Source: Neodontobutis hainanensis
Lineage: Eukaryota; Chordata; Actinopteri; Gobiiformes; Odontobutidae
NCBI GenBank assembly: GCA_024349245.1
Contig: JALDNG010000005.1
Span: 21,961,001 to 22,025,000, forward strand
Reading direction: 5' to 3'
DNA: 64,000 bases
The position numbers and the translations under genes are program-made. The notes under the pieces are model-generated. The model saw only the letters and a program-made list of their open reading frames with translations, was not told the origin of the DNA and searched no databases. Positions 34,478-47,165 of this stretch are shown here, one piece after another (positions within the stretch are counted from its first letter, which is position 1; the number at the start of each line of letters is the position of its first letter).

Positions 34478-35639
34478 GTAGGTCACACATTTTCACTGTG
34501 GCTGACAAAAGTCATTTATACTGGCTTTTTGATTTTAAAACAAATATTTTGGTCTATTTTTAAGTCTGCAAGGATACACCTTGCAGACTTAATGTGTAAT
34601 TTCTAAAGTGGAGCAATAACTGGATTTGTAATATGTTAATCATTTTAAATGTCTTATCAAGAGTAAGTAACAGGCAGTCCCGCTTTTGTGCATATACATT
34701 TGAATACTCTCCCACTGCTGCTACTGCTAAACATGGTAAGTCTTTAATGTATGGTCTGCACTTCTTTACATTTTTTATATCATAGTTATTGTCACTGTAT
34801 TTTCATAAAGTGGGGCCAACAGAAACCATACAAACATTAACTTAAGGGCCTTAGCTGGGTGAGTCTGTGGAGAGGTCTAGTGCAGCAGACGTGTCAATGC
34901 TCTGTAAAACAACCTGGATCATGCTGCATGCAACCTCTAGATGCTGCTTCACAGCAACAAAGAGCAGTCAGTAGCCATGCACCCATCTGTAGCGACAACA
35001 AACCAAGAAAGAAATCTCTCCTGCTGTGATCAGTTGGTGTTCTGGTGTTTAGGTTCATAAGCGGCAGAAAAAATATTGTTCCTTAAATAGTGTAATCTCA
35101 AAGGTCACTGCTGGAAAATTATGAACAATCATCAGAATAATCACAGAACAACTTTAACTCCTACACTGTAGAAACAAATATGTAAAGTGAAGTGTGTGAA
35201 AACACACATATAAACTCAAGGTTGTGTTTCTGTAAGGTTTATAAATAGATGTTTGTGACAGAGCAAAATCTTTTCCATTTACTTAAGAAATACTAAAAAT
35301 CATATACTGCATATACTTAAAAACCTGTTAAAATTGTGTTGTTCCAAATTATCAGGCTTTTTTATTTTATTTATATTATATATATATATTTTGAAAATGT
35401 ACAGTGAGTAAAAATGCATTCAATTACTTTTCCTTCATGCCTCAGCTTTTCTCTGAGCCCAGCCCACTGCCTGTCCTCACCTCCTTTTCCTCTTTCATAG
35501 TCCACTCTGTCTGCCTTGTTTCACTGGGGTTGTCCTCTGCTGCACTGTGCAGATGAACACATCAAGGCCAGTAAACAAAGGCAGGACATTTCTTTATTGA
35601 GTCAGCATTTGATTGTTGCAGTAGACTATCTGCCAGGGG
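34478..35639. other. Intron 6, first part, nothing recognised
   Basis: No coding block. A small TTGCAGACTTAATGTG inverted motif near 34565-34595 and AT-rich runs near 35360-35390 only. Confidence 0.45.
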
Positions 35640-36213
35640 TTTCTTTTTTTCTCGAGGACCTGGATGATTGAGAACCTTCACAGACATGCCACTTCTTGGT
35701 AGAGTAGCAACAGCCCAAAGCGTCTCCATTTGTAGATTGTTTGCCGTACTGTACTGTAACTGTAGACTGGTGTATTTCTAAAGTCTTTGAAATAACTTTG
35801 TAACCGTTTACAGCTTTATGTCAAGCATCAATTCTTGACTGTAGCTGCTCTGAAAGCTAGTTTTGACGAGGCATGGCAACTTCAAAAGTGTGAGGGGTTT
35901 TTATCATTCAAAATAGTTGTAGTCCACACCAAACATATTATATTAATGAGACTCCAGGTGTGATAAAACCTGACTCTAATTAGCTTTTTATATGTCATTA
36001 ACTCAAGGATTCACATACTTTTTCAAGCTCAATGAGGTTTTTTGGGTTTTTCAATAAAGACATAAAGGATCTGAATTTGTTTGTTTAATTATTTTTAGAC
36101 ACTTACGTTTATCAATAACCAAGACTTAGATGAAGATCAGATTACATTTTAAGACAATTTTATTAAAAAAATCATGAAATACCAAAAAGTTCACATACTT
36201 TTTCTTGGCACTG
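35640..36213 (-). mobile_element. 5' half of a Tc1-like element
   Basis: Read on the minus strand it starts after TA with CAGTGCCAAGAAAAAGTATG, a typical Tc1-family terminus, and continues into a transposase N-terminal region with ATGCCTCGTCAAAACTAGC and, further on, an ACAAATGGAGACGCTTTGGG block. It is cut off near 35640 before the catalytic part. No right end was found, so it is a fragment. Confidence 0.65.
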
Positions 36214-36215
36214 TA

Positions 36216-38032
36216 ACTATAGAGCTATAAATAATTGTGGAGGCTAGTTAGTGAATAGCATATTAGCGTGCAAACCAAATGTAACTGCTAGATTAAAAAC
36301 ATTTTTTGAGTCTTATTAAATTACGTAAATGTATTTTCAAAGCAGCGTTGATCTAGGTGTGAGGTAAGTAAGAAAATGCTACCCATAAGACATTTATAAG
36401 CCAGGTCATAAGACGTTGAACAAGGAGTATTTGCGCTCGTTCATTTGTTTTACTTTATGGCGGTCATTACGAATAATAAGTAAATATAAAATCTACTCTG
36501 ACAAACTTGCAGATTTGTACTTTTTCATGCACCTTGTTTTATAACACCTCCACAATGTTTCGACTGTGAGACTGGTAGTTGAATCAGGTTCTTTGAATCA
36601 AAGCATCGAATCTCTTGAATCCCCACTATATGGGGTCACCCCTAGTGAAAACACACAACACACAAGATCCTCAAAAGAAACCCTTCTCAAGATGTGGGTC
36701 CCCCTATTAGGGACAATCACTGCAAGTAAACACAGACATCATTCATTCAAACTACATTGAAAGTGACTGAAGAAAAAGTTTGATAAATAAAAAAATGTCA
36801 ATATTTTTATTAATAAATTCTTGCTGTGTGATTATTACTTATGATGTATACTGGTTTGGAGCTAAGTTGTTCTGTATATTTGTTCAGACAAAGTAAGTAC
36901 AAATACAGATATTCTGCTCCAAATTAGGCCCAATGTTGCAATATTACAACATTTCCCTAAAAACTTACTAAAATGTTAAATAAAAAATGATAAAATCTTC
37001 CATTTCTACATCAGAGGCATCCTACAACAAGACCTGAGAGGTCAAAATAATTTTTGACATTTTTCTATATTTGGGTCTTATAAGGTTACAAGTCAAGTAC
37101 AAGTCTTACAAGTTCCTGGCTAACAAGACAATAACTTACTTTTATAATGTTCTGAATCACATGGATGCACTGGTTGAATTAGATGTGACGCAAACGTGGC
37201 AAACCATGCCATGCTGCTACAGTGTAAAATTATTCACAGGTTTCCCTGAGTACAAGGCACAAAATGCACCCTCAGATGTCACCTACGTGTCTGAAATATA
37301 AATCAATGGAATGGACTTTTATTCACTGTGTTTGGTCTTGTCTTGAAATAGAGAGAATAATGTTGGTTCAGAATCAAATTATATGACATCCTCACAAATG
37401 ATCCACGAAGTATAATTTTCCTATCTTGGATTAGTGACAAACTTTTGTTAGATTTTTATCATATACTATTCTAAATGTCATCTACAATTGTGGGACTTAA
37501 AATGATTAAAATGCACTTATTCAGGAATTATTTAGATAAAGTGAGTGACGCAGTGGATTTTGAATTCCCCTACGATATGTGTGTATGTATGAAAACTCAT
37601 CAAAACATAAATAATCTAAAAACACACATTCATGCATCAGAGTCTTTTTCTATATTTGGGTCTCTGGGGTTTAAAACTATTGCATATTTTTATTATGTAT
37701 GTGGTTCATTACGTTTGTGGGCAGGTCTTACATGAGTCACAACCAACCTCTACAGTAGAGTAACAGCTGAGTCTGTGAAAGAGGTGTTATACTGAAGTCA
37801 GGCAACTGTCAAAACAACTTTGAGACTCTTATTAAGGTATATACAAATTGACTGCTGGGACAAATACCTGTTATGTACTCAGTCAGAATATATACAAGAT
37901 TTAAAAGCATTTGACACCTGTTGCTGTAATCTGAAGACGGTGGCTCAGAGGTGACAGTGTTGGACGCCGCTGTGCTAGTCCGCTCTGACCCAGCCTCTGG
38001 CATGCCTCGGTGTCCTCCCTCTTTCTCTGTAG
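36216..38032. other. Intron 6, second part, unassigned
   Basis: A motif CTATATTTGGGTCT occurs at 37065-37078 and again at 37650-37663, with a 76-codon open frame between them. It may mark a repeat, but no transposase was recognised. No exon seen. Confidence 0.4.
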
Positions 38033-38101
38033 GGAAAAAGAGAGAAATGTACGAGCACCCTGTCTTCTGCTTGGCGTCTCAAGTGATGGATTTAACCATT
38101 C
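38033..38101 (+). CDS. cadps: cadps 23-codon cassette exon
   Basis: Seen: acceptor CTCTGTAG ending at 38032, donor GTGAGT at 38102, 69 bases, phase 1 to phase 1. Together with the flanking split codons it encodes GKKREMYEHPVFCLASQVMD and then LTIQ. The length is a multiple of three. If it is skipped, G from 34477 plus AG from 42327 gives Glu, so the protein would read KLEENVGRL. From family knowledge this part of CAPS varies between isoforms. I therefore call it a probable alternative exon within the MUN region. Confidence 0.9.
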
Positions 38102-39450
38102 GTGAGTACTTTCCTTCTTGACCATTTCTGCTCCCTTTCTTCTTTCAGCCGCATGTGCCACAACTAGCTCCACCTCTTCTCTGTTGTCTTCTGGTCCTCA
38201 TGGTGTGGGTTCACAAAGTCTGCGCCGCACAGTCTGGATTCTTATAGCTTATTTTCTGTCCTGTCTGTATGTCTGCAACTTGAATGCATTTTTACTTTGC
38301 TTGTGTGTAAATCATGAACGTGATTAAACAGACACCTACATGCACACTTGTCAGTTAAGATTAGAAAAAGTGAGTTTTTCAGAATCAGTAATACGAGTAA
38401 TGGAGAGAATGGAATGAGAATAGAGATTATGTGTAATGTATTAAACCGAAATGTTTTTAAACACTTAAGTTTCAGGGAGAACAAGTCAGACTTAAACAGG
38501 TTGTAACACACAAATTTCCACTGAGGTAATATTTATGTCAGTACTGTGTGGGTTCATTTAAAAAAGCCAAACAGCTGGTCAGAAACAATCTTTACATGTG
38601 GTCAGTGCTACTTCATTAAGAAATACTGGAACAAATAGGTATTCTGAAAGTGTTCACTGACTTCACTTCAAAAAGAATGAGTAAATCTTGTAATGAATAT
38701 CTATTTTTTTTTTTATCTCCAGCCTTTTGTATTTACATGCATTGTCTTTAAACTGTTTTCATTTCTAAACTCTCACTTAGTGGAAAGAGTTGATAAAACT
38801 GACGGCTCCAGGTGATGTCTAACATCTACTCTGGCTCATGTTTAACCCAAGCATCTAGTCGTCCTAAAGTGGTGGTTGGGCTTTGTTAGTGCAGTAGGTG
38901 AAGATGGTGAGTGTATTACTCTGCCGACCAGTTTAACTTCACTCGTATATACTATTATGACAATACTCATTGCTGCAATGAACAAGGAAAGTAAACAAAC
39001 CCTCCTGATGACAGTCAGTCAGTCATGATTTTATTTCTGATCACATCAGCTGACATTCAGATTTACACAACATTATTAATAGTGCAGTTAGTTTGTAACC
39101 TTGCACTGCAGCTGGATTACCGCAAGATTGTAAAGTTTACATTTACAAAAATCCATCTTGAACTGCTCCATACAAAGTATTTGCATCTGAACATTAGCCA
39201 AAATTAGTCAGTCCAATGATGTGGCAGCACTGACAGGTTTGGGCTTGTTTTAGGTTTGAAGATGTAGTGGCCATTTACTGTTATGAACGTGAACAACACA
39301 ACGCTGCACTCCAACCAATTATGGAATTAAATTACCTACCGCTTTCAATGGTAGTCCTACCAGATGATACTGTGACGCAGTTCTATCCGGCAGAGTCAGG
39401 TTAGTTCATTTAAAGCAAGAAAAGTACATAAAAAAGCAACAGAAAAATTT
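38102..39450. other. Intron 7, first part, nothing recognised
   Basis: No coding block or clear repeat. A block at 39230-39290 weakly resembles 60130-60190 (GGTTTGGGCTTGTTTTAGGT versus TATAGGTGTGTTTTAGGT). Confidence 0.4.
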
Positions 39451-39454
39451 TTTC

Positions 39455-39745
39455 AATGTTAAATGCCATGCATTTATACAGTGCTTTACATCGTTCCACT
39501 CACATTCACATCTGGAGCCGACATAGAGGGAGGCTGCCATACACACAGTGCTCACAGCCTTCTCCGACTACCATCAAACACACCTCTACACTCACACACA
39601 TTCATACACCAGTGCTACGGACACTGGATGCAAGGTGGGTTAAATGTCTTGCCCAAGGAAAAAACAACAGTATGTACAGAGAAAAGTGGGAATCAAACCA
39701 CCAACCTACTGGTTATAGGACTATCGCTCTATCACTGACATTGCA
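39455..39745 (-). mobile_element. tRNA-derived SINE, minus orientation
   Basis: The minus strand reads TCAGTGATAGAGCGATAGTC and GGTTTGATTCCCACTT, then TTGGGCAAGACATTTAACCC and a long tail with GTGTGTATGGCAGCC. It matches the head and body of the copy at 8793-9007. Its tail is longer. Confidence 0.7.
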
Positions 39746-42326
39746 GCTCACTAATTACATTTTTTGTCATGTTGCATAAGTAGGTTGTAAAGTAAGTGTA
39801 TAAATCTAGTGTGTGGAGTGAAAGATTTAATCCTCATAGTTTATTGCATTTTATTTATTCTATTTTACAGTCCCCCCAAATCAAGACATCTGCTTAACAG
39901 AACAGCAGCTCAGAAATAAAAACATCTTCTTTGAACACATTTTACAAGATATAATAAACCAAAGCTCTTTTGCCACATTAAGCCCGGACGTAATCAGGTT
40001 TTTTCTCCCGCGCTCTACCCACATCTCTTTGTTTGCACAGGCAGATCATACATCTCATGACTAGTTTAGTAATCTTTAGCGGGGAGAGCTTCATTAGCTT
40101 GATAGTGCTAACACAGAGCTTTGTCTGGTACCGATGTAGGCGGACCTTCCCAAGGGCCCTGCTTCAGGGTTAGCAAGCAGTGGGCTTTGTCTGAAAAACT
40201 GAAAGTTTTTTTTTGAAACATGTTAAGAACACACATTATAGAAAACCCACATCCATACAAGTGAACATAACAACACCAAGATAACAATAAAACACTGCTG
40301 AAACAGGTTCAGGCAGAACTATCATGTTTAAAATGTGCTTTCTTAAAATGCAGCACCTCTGACCCTAACCTTAACCTTGGCCCGTTCCTTAGACTGGACT
40401 GCTCTGACTGTCATCTACTAGAGCTAATGCATTGTTGCAACTCTTCACGAGCTACTGAGAAAACCCAACTATCACTTTAATCATGCCACAGAGCCTCTCA
40501 CAACATCATTGAGACATTCCTAAACTCAGTCCCAGCTACATTATTGGGAATGTTCAGGAATGTTGTCTAGTGTTTTTCACTGCTGACTCAGGTGGAATGA
40601 GCTGAAGTGTGCCAGTCCAAAAGCTACTCTTTGGTTTGTAATATTGTCTTTAATGCTCTACAAAAATGAAAAAAAAAAGAGATATCAGAACAACACATTT
40701 CCAGTGAAAATCACTTCTAAACAAACCCAAAGAAAGACCAGCATGAATGAAAATGCTGCATGTATGTACATTTCCTCCGACCACCACTCATACAGTTGTG
40801 TGTTAGTCACTGTGTGTGGAATGTTCAAGTAAGTTAAAGTTTGTTTGTGACTATCATGCTTGTTTTTTTTTAGGTATCAATTATTTCCATGGTTTTATTC
40901 TGCACTAAACTGTTTCAAAGCAATCAAGGGATCCCCAAAGACTTTAGACATGGCCATCAAAGCACACTCGCTGCCACTTTGCATATATTCCATAAGTGAC
41001 AGGTCTGTAAAGCTGCACAACTGCAACATTTGGAGCTTTCTGCAACATTCTTCAACCTAAGGAGAGACTCAGTAGAAAGAATACACAAATGAATGACGCA
41101 AATGAATAGTATATTCATCTAAAACTTTTGGCGCTTAGACCTCGGCAAGGAGAGATGTTAGGCGTTGCAGTGAAGGACAGGAGGAGCATAGATCTTTCCT
41201 GGAGCTTAGACATTGGAGGTCTCGATGAAAAGATGAGAAGTGTGAGCTGCTGATGAGGATAAAGATGGTTCCATAGCTGAGAAGGGGATGGGGAGGAGGT
41301 GAGTTATGGCATGTAGCTGAACAGCTGGGTGAAGAAGAGAGAGAGTGCGTTAAACATTGACAGCTGAATGTTTACTGTCCGAAAGCTTGAGGTGGCTAAG
41401 AGAGAAAATTGGCTTAGACAGTCAGCTGAAAGGAAGCAGAGTGACAGGTGATTCGAGGGAAGGTTGAATTTCTGTAGCAGTACCAGTAGTAGTAGTTATT
41501 GTATTTGTACAAAATACATTAAAATGACTTTACTTAGTTTATTGAAAATAAACAACGTCCTTAAAGTGATGGTTCTATTGTAACAACACAGAGTCTGTAG
41601 AGGGGTCTGCGCCCTCTACTGGCTAATAAAAGTTATGCAGTGCCGATTTCAGAAGGAAAAAGTCTGTATTTGCAGATACGAGCGCTAATGCCTGTTTCCT
41701 AATGCTGTAGTCAAATGACAGCTCTTTAATGGTTTAAACACTCTCCTTAATCATGACTCTGAAGCGAGACTGCACACAGTACATTGTAATTATTACTATA
41801 CATGAATGTGGTTAATAAAAAAATATACAAAATGTTGACTATGAAAACTTGTTTGAGGAGTTTTCATAATCACTGATGTTGATTATGTCGAGTGAAGCTC
41901 AAAAGCCAGAGCGAGACTAGGCCACAGCCTCTGCATGATGAGTGTTTGCCATTTCATGTGACCCTTCACCACAGCCATCACATTTCAATCAGGTATAGGG
42001 CTGAGTAAAACATGCTGTTCCTTATGATTCTGACATTTGGACAATGATGATGTTTTTTCATTTTGTATTTTTAGTCCTACTTTAAATATTGTATTCTCAT
42101 GAGGCCTTCAACTAAGGATCACGTCTAAGGCTCCTCATTGTCATACTCAATCCTAAATCTGTGGAGAAATTCTTGATACTGTTTCACATTCTGATAAGGC
42201 TCTATTGGGTTTGTCAAATTGTTAATCTGTGTCTTGTATATTGGCTGCATGTATAAAAGTAGCTGTAGACATGAATGACGGCATCAGCATCACTGCCTAA
42301 ACTAACCTCTGACCTTTGTGCTTCAG
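39746..42326. other. Intron 7, second part, nothing recognised
   Basis: Mixed intronic sequence without exon or clear element. GA-rich around 41130-41470. Confidence 0.4.
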
Positions 42327-42433
42327 AGAATGTAGGACGGTTAGTCACTCCCGCCAAAAAACTTGAGGACAACATTCGTCTGGCAGAGCTGGTGATCGAG
42401 GTGCTTCAGCAGAATGAAGAGCATCATGCTGAG
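42327..42433 (+). CDS. cadps: cadps exon 8 of window
   Basis: Seen: acceptor CTTCAG ending at 42326, donor GTGAGC at 42434, 107 bases. Two bases complete a Gln codon (C+AG), then it encodes NVGRLVTPAKKLEDNIRLAE and LVIEVLQQNEEHHAE, ending in phase 0. This is the conserved helical part of the CAPS MUN region just before the MHD1 block. Mammalian CADPS can carry a short optional insert after HHAE; I could not identify one in the intron that follows. Confidence 0.96.
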
Positions 42434-42559
42434 GTGAGCACAGCACGCTTTCTCCGAGCACCACATGCTCCAGACAAGCACATGTCGGGGTTCTTTAAAA
42501 AAATATGTAATATAAATAAGGCAAAAAACTTTAGATACATCTGATATATCTGCAGGAGG

Positions 42560-42700
42560 TTTATCTTCTCTGGACTCAGTCTGTCCTCTGTGGACTCAGT
42601 CTGTTCTCTTAGGACTTACTGTCCTCTGTGGACTTACTGTCCTCTGTGGACTCACTCTGTCCACTCTGTTCTCAGTCTGTCCTCTCTTTCCTAAGTCTGT
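42560..42700. repeat. Short minisatellite (CTGTCCTCTGTGGACT units)
   Basis: About six irregular copies of an approximately 18-25 base unit with CTGTCCTCTGTGGACT, just downstream of exon 8. Units vary in spacing, with CTCAGT or TACTGT linkers. Confidence 0.8.
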
Positions 42701-43790
42701 CATTCTGTGCTCAATTTTACACTGTTTAGATTTTAGATGGAGATAATGCTTGAGTAATGCTTCTCTGTGTTCCCAACATGTGCAAATTAACTATGCCGGA
42801 ATCACCATCATACTTTACCTGGCACTTACAAATTTCCCTAAAGAGGAACTAATTTTTTTAATGTTTATGCAGTATTCCATATTTGTACTTGACGCATTTC
42901 CTTTCTGCTTTTATTTCATTTATTTATTTGGGAATGTTTGAACAGGGAAAAGAGGTATGTGACTTAGTCATATTAGCCCCCCTTCCATATGTAACCCCCC
43001 CTTCCCTCTTCTCCAACGTAATGGTGCGCATGCTGGTTTCCACAGAACGGCCCGGTTTGGTGCATCTCCAGGTCACACACCATAGATAAATGCTGATGTT
43101 TTTTTGTCAAAAGACTTGTATAACGAGAACAGGTCAAGCTTTAATTAGGAAAATATTGCTGTTTTGTGTTTTCTTCATATTTCTTGTTTTATCTCCAGTC
43201 AACAACTCCATCCACACTGCTCTGGCGGACCCAATAAGGGGTCCAGAGCCCAATGCAAATATCTATATCTAATAAAAAAATCTTTAGAACTGGACCCATG
43301 CCGTACCGTTCGAGTGGAAACATGGCTTCAGTGATAGGTCCACTGAAGCGTTCCTCTCTCAACAATGATTCCCAGTCCCTTTCAGCTTGTGCTCAATTCT
43401 AATGGCACTATTTGTTAGTGTTCAAGCTAGCAATGGTTTTGCATTAGTACTAAGCAACATACAAGCACGAGAGCAGTGTGTTTGAAACCATTCACTCTTT
43501 TGGAAGAAACCAAGGTGCACATTCAAGATTGTTGTAAGTCTGTGGCTGTTTCCCTGTTGACTCCTTTGGAGAAATCCAGGTCATCCAGTCTGTTGCTGAA
43601 GATGTGTCCAGTACAATGCTCATCCTCAAGGACTGAGTCTTTGGAGAGTTCATCATATTAAGGGCCACCTGAAGTGGCACAGTAGACCCTCCAGGGGATA
43701 CAGACTTACTTGCTGCATGACAGGTCTTGCTAATCCAAAAAGTTGCTCCAGACAAATGAAGTTCACTTCACTTTGGAAGCACAACACTAA
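42701..43790. other. Intron 8 segment, nothing recognised
   Basis: Several short open frames occur by chance. No splice-flanked conserved coding block found, including the short optional insert known in mammals after HHAE. Confidence 0.4.
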
Positions 43791-44480
43791 CGGTCTGTTT
43801 ACATGACAACACATTTCACAGAATACGCATGATTCTGTTGCAAATAGCTGCCAGGGTTTTCACACCTTAAAATTGCAAACCTTTGAATCCGGCTGAGAGG
43901 TATTTCCGTTTTGTTGCGGCTGCTGCTCTACTTTTGTGTAAAGTCTTAAGTAGAGAACTGCATGGTAATGAATTGTCAATCCGGGTCTCACCCACTCCCG
44001 AAGCCTCTGTTCCTGGTCCCGACTGCACCCAAAGCCTCTCTTCGCAAGCTTTGCTGCTCTTTGATGTGTCTCTCCAATTAACTTGGGACCCGGGGCCACC
44101 TGCTCCCGCCTGAACCCACATGAATCTCGCACAATCCCGCGAGACTTGCTCCAGGTTCCACAGGATTTTACACCCACTGCACCCGCTGCACCTGCTGCAG
44201 GTCTCTGCTCTGGAGATGACATCTTCTGTGAAAACAATGACATCATAAGCACAACACATACTATGCTTAACCAACAACTAAAAACAACCACTCTACAGAA
44301 GAGGGGGTAGCAGAAGTAGCAAAATAACCCCCTTCCCGTCTGGTCTGGCATATGTACTACATTGTTTTTTGTGGCTCCTTGAGAACATGGATCTTATTGA
44401 AATGTTGTTGTATCAACACAAATTGGTGACGATATGATTGTTGTGTTTTTCTTACCAGTGTTGTCGTGTAAACAGCCCCT
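43791..44480. mobile_element. 690-bp element with terminal inverted repeats
   Basis: The left end GGTCTGTTTACATGACAACA matches the reversed right end GGGCTGTTTACACGACAACA with few differences over about 21 bases. GGCTGTTTACACGACAAC is a terminus known to me from fish non-autonomous DNA elements. The interior is GC-rich with no transposase. A target duplication was not established. Confidence 0.72.
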
Positions 44481-45040
44481 AAAACTAGACATGTCATACT
44501 GTCATGCAGTCATGAAGTAAACTTAGGCTTGCTGTATAACCGTGGTGACAGAGCGAGGGAAGTGTGTCCTAAAGGGAAGGGCATGAGATAGACTTTACTC
44601 TGGGATCTAGGGAACTCCATTCAGCAACGAGTGTCACTATAAACCTGAGAAAATCCGAGTGTTCAAAATTGAAACCCTGTTGTCATTTAAAAATAACAAT
44701 TTTAACTTCAACCTTAAATAGCTGAGCTGATTAGCTTGACACAAGATCCCTAAACAAATCATAACACATTCACACAAAGCAGCATGCAAAACAAAGATGT
44801 GTAACATCAAAATAATAAAATATATCCCTTATGTACATTTTCAAAATGTCGGGTTAAGGATAAGCAGCTCAGAGACTGATGCTATGATGTGAGACAACTA
44901 CATCTTCAAACCTGCTTTTCTAGGCACAAGCTGAATCATCTGTGACTAAAAGACTCAGATGAATGGGTTTAACCATGTGCATAGTGAAAAAAACAGTTTG
45001 CAACCCTGGCTTCATCAATGGCGGTCCATAACGTCATTTG

Positions 45041-45082
<42 letters not shown>

Positions 45083-46207
45083 TTAATAATAATAATACAA
45101 TTATATTAATATATATTAATAATAATGTAGGGATTTGTATTTCTTGGTTTTGAAAACATTCTGAAAAATGATTTTAAGTTGAATCACACACAAAAATGAC
45201 AATTCACAGATCTTGATATTTGTAAAGTAAATGTCATACTAACAAAATCATTGAAATAAAATGAAATGGATGAGCTGTTTCTTTTCCTTTTGGTGCCAAC
45301 ATGAAAGAGTAGAGAAAAGGTACATTTTAGTCAATGTGTGAAAACCTGAAAAAAAGTGATGAAATTATTAAGCAGAATTTGTAAAATTATAAAATTATAA
45401 ATGTCATATTGTCTTGTGCTGACATCTTTGATCACATTTGCTTCCTTTATTTTTTGACACAACTTCTCAAAGAGACTAATTATTAAACTGCATGTGATGG
45501 TTGCATCAGGCAAATGATGCATTGATATTTTGGCCTGCTCTCCCGGGCTGAAAGCCCCCATGGCAAGTGCATGCCTCCCCTTCACCAGTGCCATGAAGGC
45601 CCATGAGTGCATTCACATTACAGTGTTGACAGCTTGATGTGAATGAGCACACACCATGGTTGCTCGGGGGCCTGTGATGGCAGCCCGCTGCAGATGTGGG
45701 GGTGCATGGCTGTGCATGATAACCACTCTAAAGTGTGTACGGGAGGACCACCTCACTGAAGGAGCACTGCGGAGTGTACAAGGAGCTCCCTGCCAGGCCT
45801 GCTGTTCCCTCTGTGGGCCAGCACTAGTGTGAGGGTCTTCGTGCCCAAGCGCTGTTTTCTCTGCTCTGTCTCATCAAGAATCCCCACAAAGATTATGCAG
45901 CAAAGTCGTTAAAGCAACAACTTGAATTCAAATTTTGAAAAATTAGAGTGCTAGCCAAAAGGAAAATTATATTCACACTGTTAACTGCCCTAATGTTGTG
46001 CCCATTTGAGTTATATAAAACTGTATACTCTGTTTTACATAGCCTACTGCTCATCAGGCCCTTTCCAGCAATGTGCAAAGTTAGAAAAAGTACACAAAAT
46101 ACTACAATTGAAGGTTGGTGAAAAGGAGCCTGTCTTTGTGTTAGTTGTATTGACCTTTGGCCTTCTACTCTCTGGTGTTCTCTGGCCTAAACACCGTCTC
46201 TCTGAAG
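44481..46207. other. Intron 8, last part
   Basis: Includes an AAT microsatellite (listed separately). The stretch 45640-45880 is GC-rich but without motifs. No exon. Confidence 0.4.
45039..45126. repeat. AAT microsatellite
   Basis: About a dozen uninterrupted TAA/AAT units at 45041-45080, then an interrupted tail with TATTAATAATAATAAT. Confidence 0.95.
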
Positions 46208-46364
46208 GCCTTTGCCTGGTGGTCTGACCTGATGGTGGAACATGCTGAGACCTTTCTGTGCCTGTATGCGGCAGACATGGACGCCGCCCTGGAGGTGCAG
46301 CCCCCTGACAGCTGGGACAGTTTCCCACTCTTCCAGCTGCTCAACGACTTCCTTAGGATGGACT
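46208..46364 (+). CDS. cadps: cadps exon 9 of window (MHD1 core)
   Basis: Seen: acceptor CTGAAG ending at 46207, donor GTAAGT at 46365, 157 bases, phase 0 to phase 1. It encodes AFAWWSDLMVEHAETFLCLY, AADMDAALEVQPPDSWDS and FPLFQLLNDFLRMD. This is the MHD1 core shared by CAPS and Munc13 proteins, the part tied to SNARE and syntaxin handling during priming. The final T pairs with AT of the next exon to form Tyr. Confidence 0.97.
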
Positions 46365-46744
46365 GTAAGTGGCACCCTTCACAGATTAACATATTTCACC
46401 TTATTTCCATCATTTATCATTTAGTGCAAGATGGCTTAGTTTGGAACAGCAGCCCCTTCTCAAGTCTGTGTTTTTATGTTTGTGTGTGTGTGCATCTGAC
46501 AAGTTGAGTAAATACAATTACTTAACAATAAACTAAGAAATACTTTATGACAGGGATGTATCCCCTTAGGGATAACCAGGGCTGCAGCCCGACCCAGCTT
46601 CTTTGGGCTGGAGTACACCATCGCTAAGGGTGTTTGTCATTTTCCAGGATCCTTGATTCAGAGGTGGCTCCTCCAGAGTCAGATCTGAGCCAATGCTAGA
46701 GTCTACCACCACATGAAGCTTTAGACAGAGTCATCACCTAAAGG

Positions 46745-47165
46745 AAACAATAGAATAGAATTTCTTTATTGTTTTTGCATAAATTCAGGAATTGGAGGTT
46801 CCCATAAGGTGCTTTAAAAGGTACACAGTCAACCACACATTTAAAAACATAATTATAAATACCTAATACCTTGTTATGAGATCTTCTTCATTAATGGTTT
46901 CAGTACAATCACTGCTTTGGGAAAGAAGCAATTTTTCAGTCTGTTAGTCCTTGATTTCAATGACCGGTGATGCCTACCAGAGGGCAACAGGTTAGAGTGA
47001 GTGTCCTGGGAGTGAACAGTCTAAGAGTCTGTGGCTCTAGAGTGATTAATCTGTTGCAGAGTATCCTCTGTCCCAGAATGACAACAGGATGCCATCTGCT
47101 GGTTCTATAGAGGGACTTTTTGTTAAGACCGTACTTTTTGAGGAGTCTCAGGAAGTGCATGTGCA
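46745..47165 (-). repeat. Dispersed repeat with TTTATTG end
   Basis: TAGAATTTCTTTATTG followed further on by GAAAGAAGCAATTTTTCAGT and CCAGAGGGCAACAGGTTAGA. The layout matches 27585-28230 and a frequent teleost non-coding repeat. The 46365-46744 stretch before it shows nothing. Confidence 0.45.

Noticed and set aside
37901..38173. 90-codon minus-strand frame at exon 7
   Set aside because: It is antisense to the 38033-38101 exon of cadps and has no motif of its own.
43860..44351. Overlapping minus-strand frames of 136 and 163 codons
   Set aside because: They lie inside an element with inverted ends, have no family motif, and reflect its GC-rich composition.
46044..46392. Three minus-strand open frames at exon 9
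   Set aside because: They are shadows of the MHD1 exon, whose + strand reading is conserved and splice-flanked.
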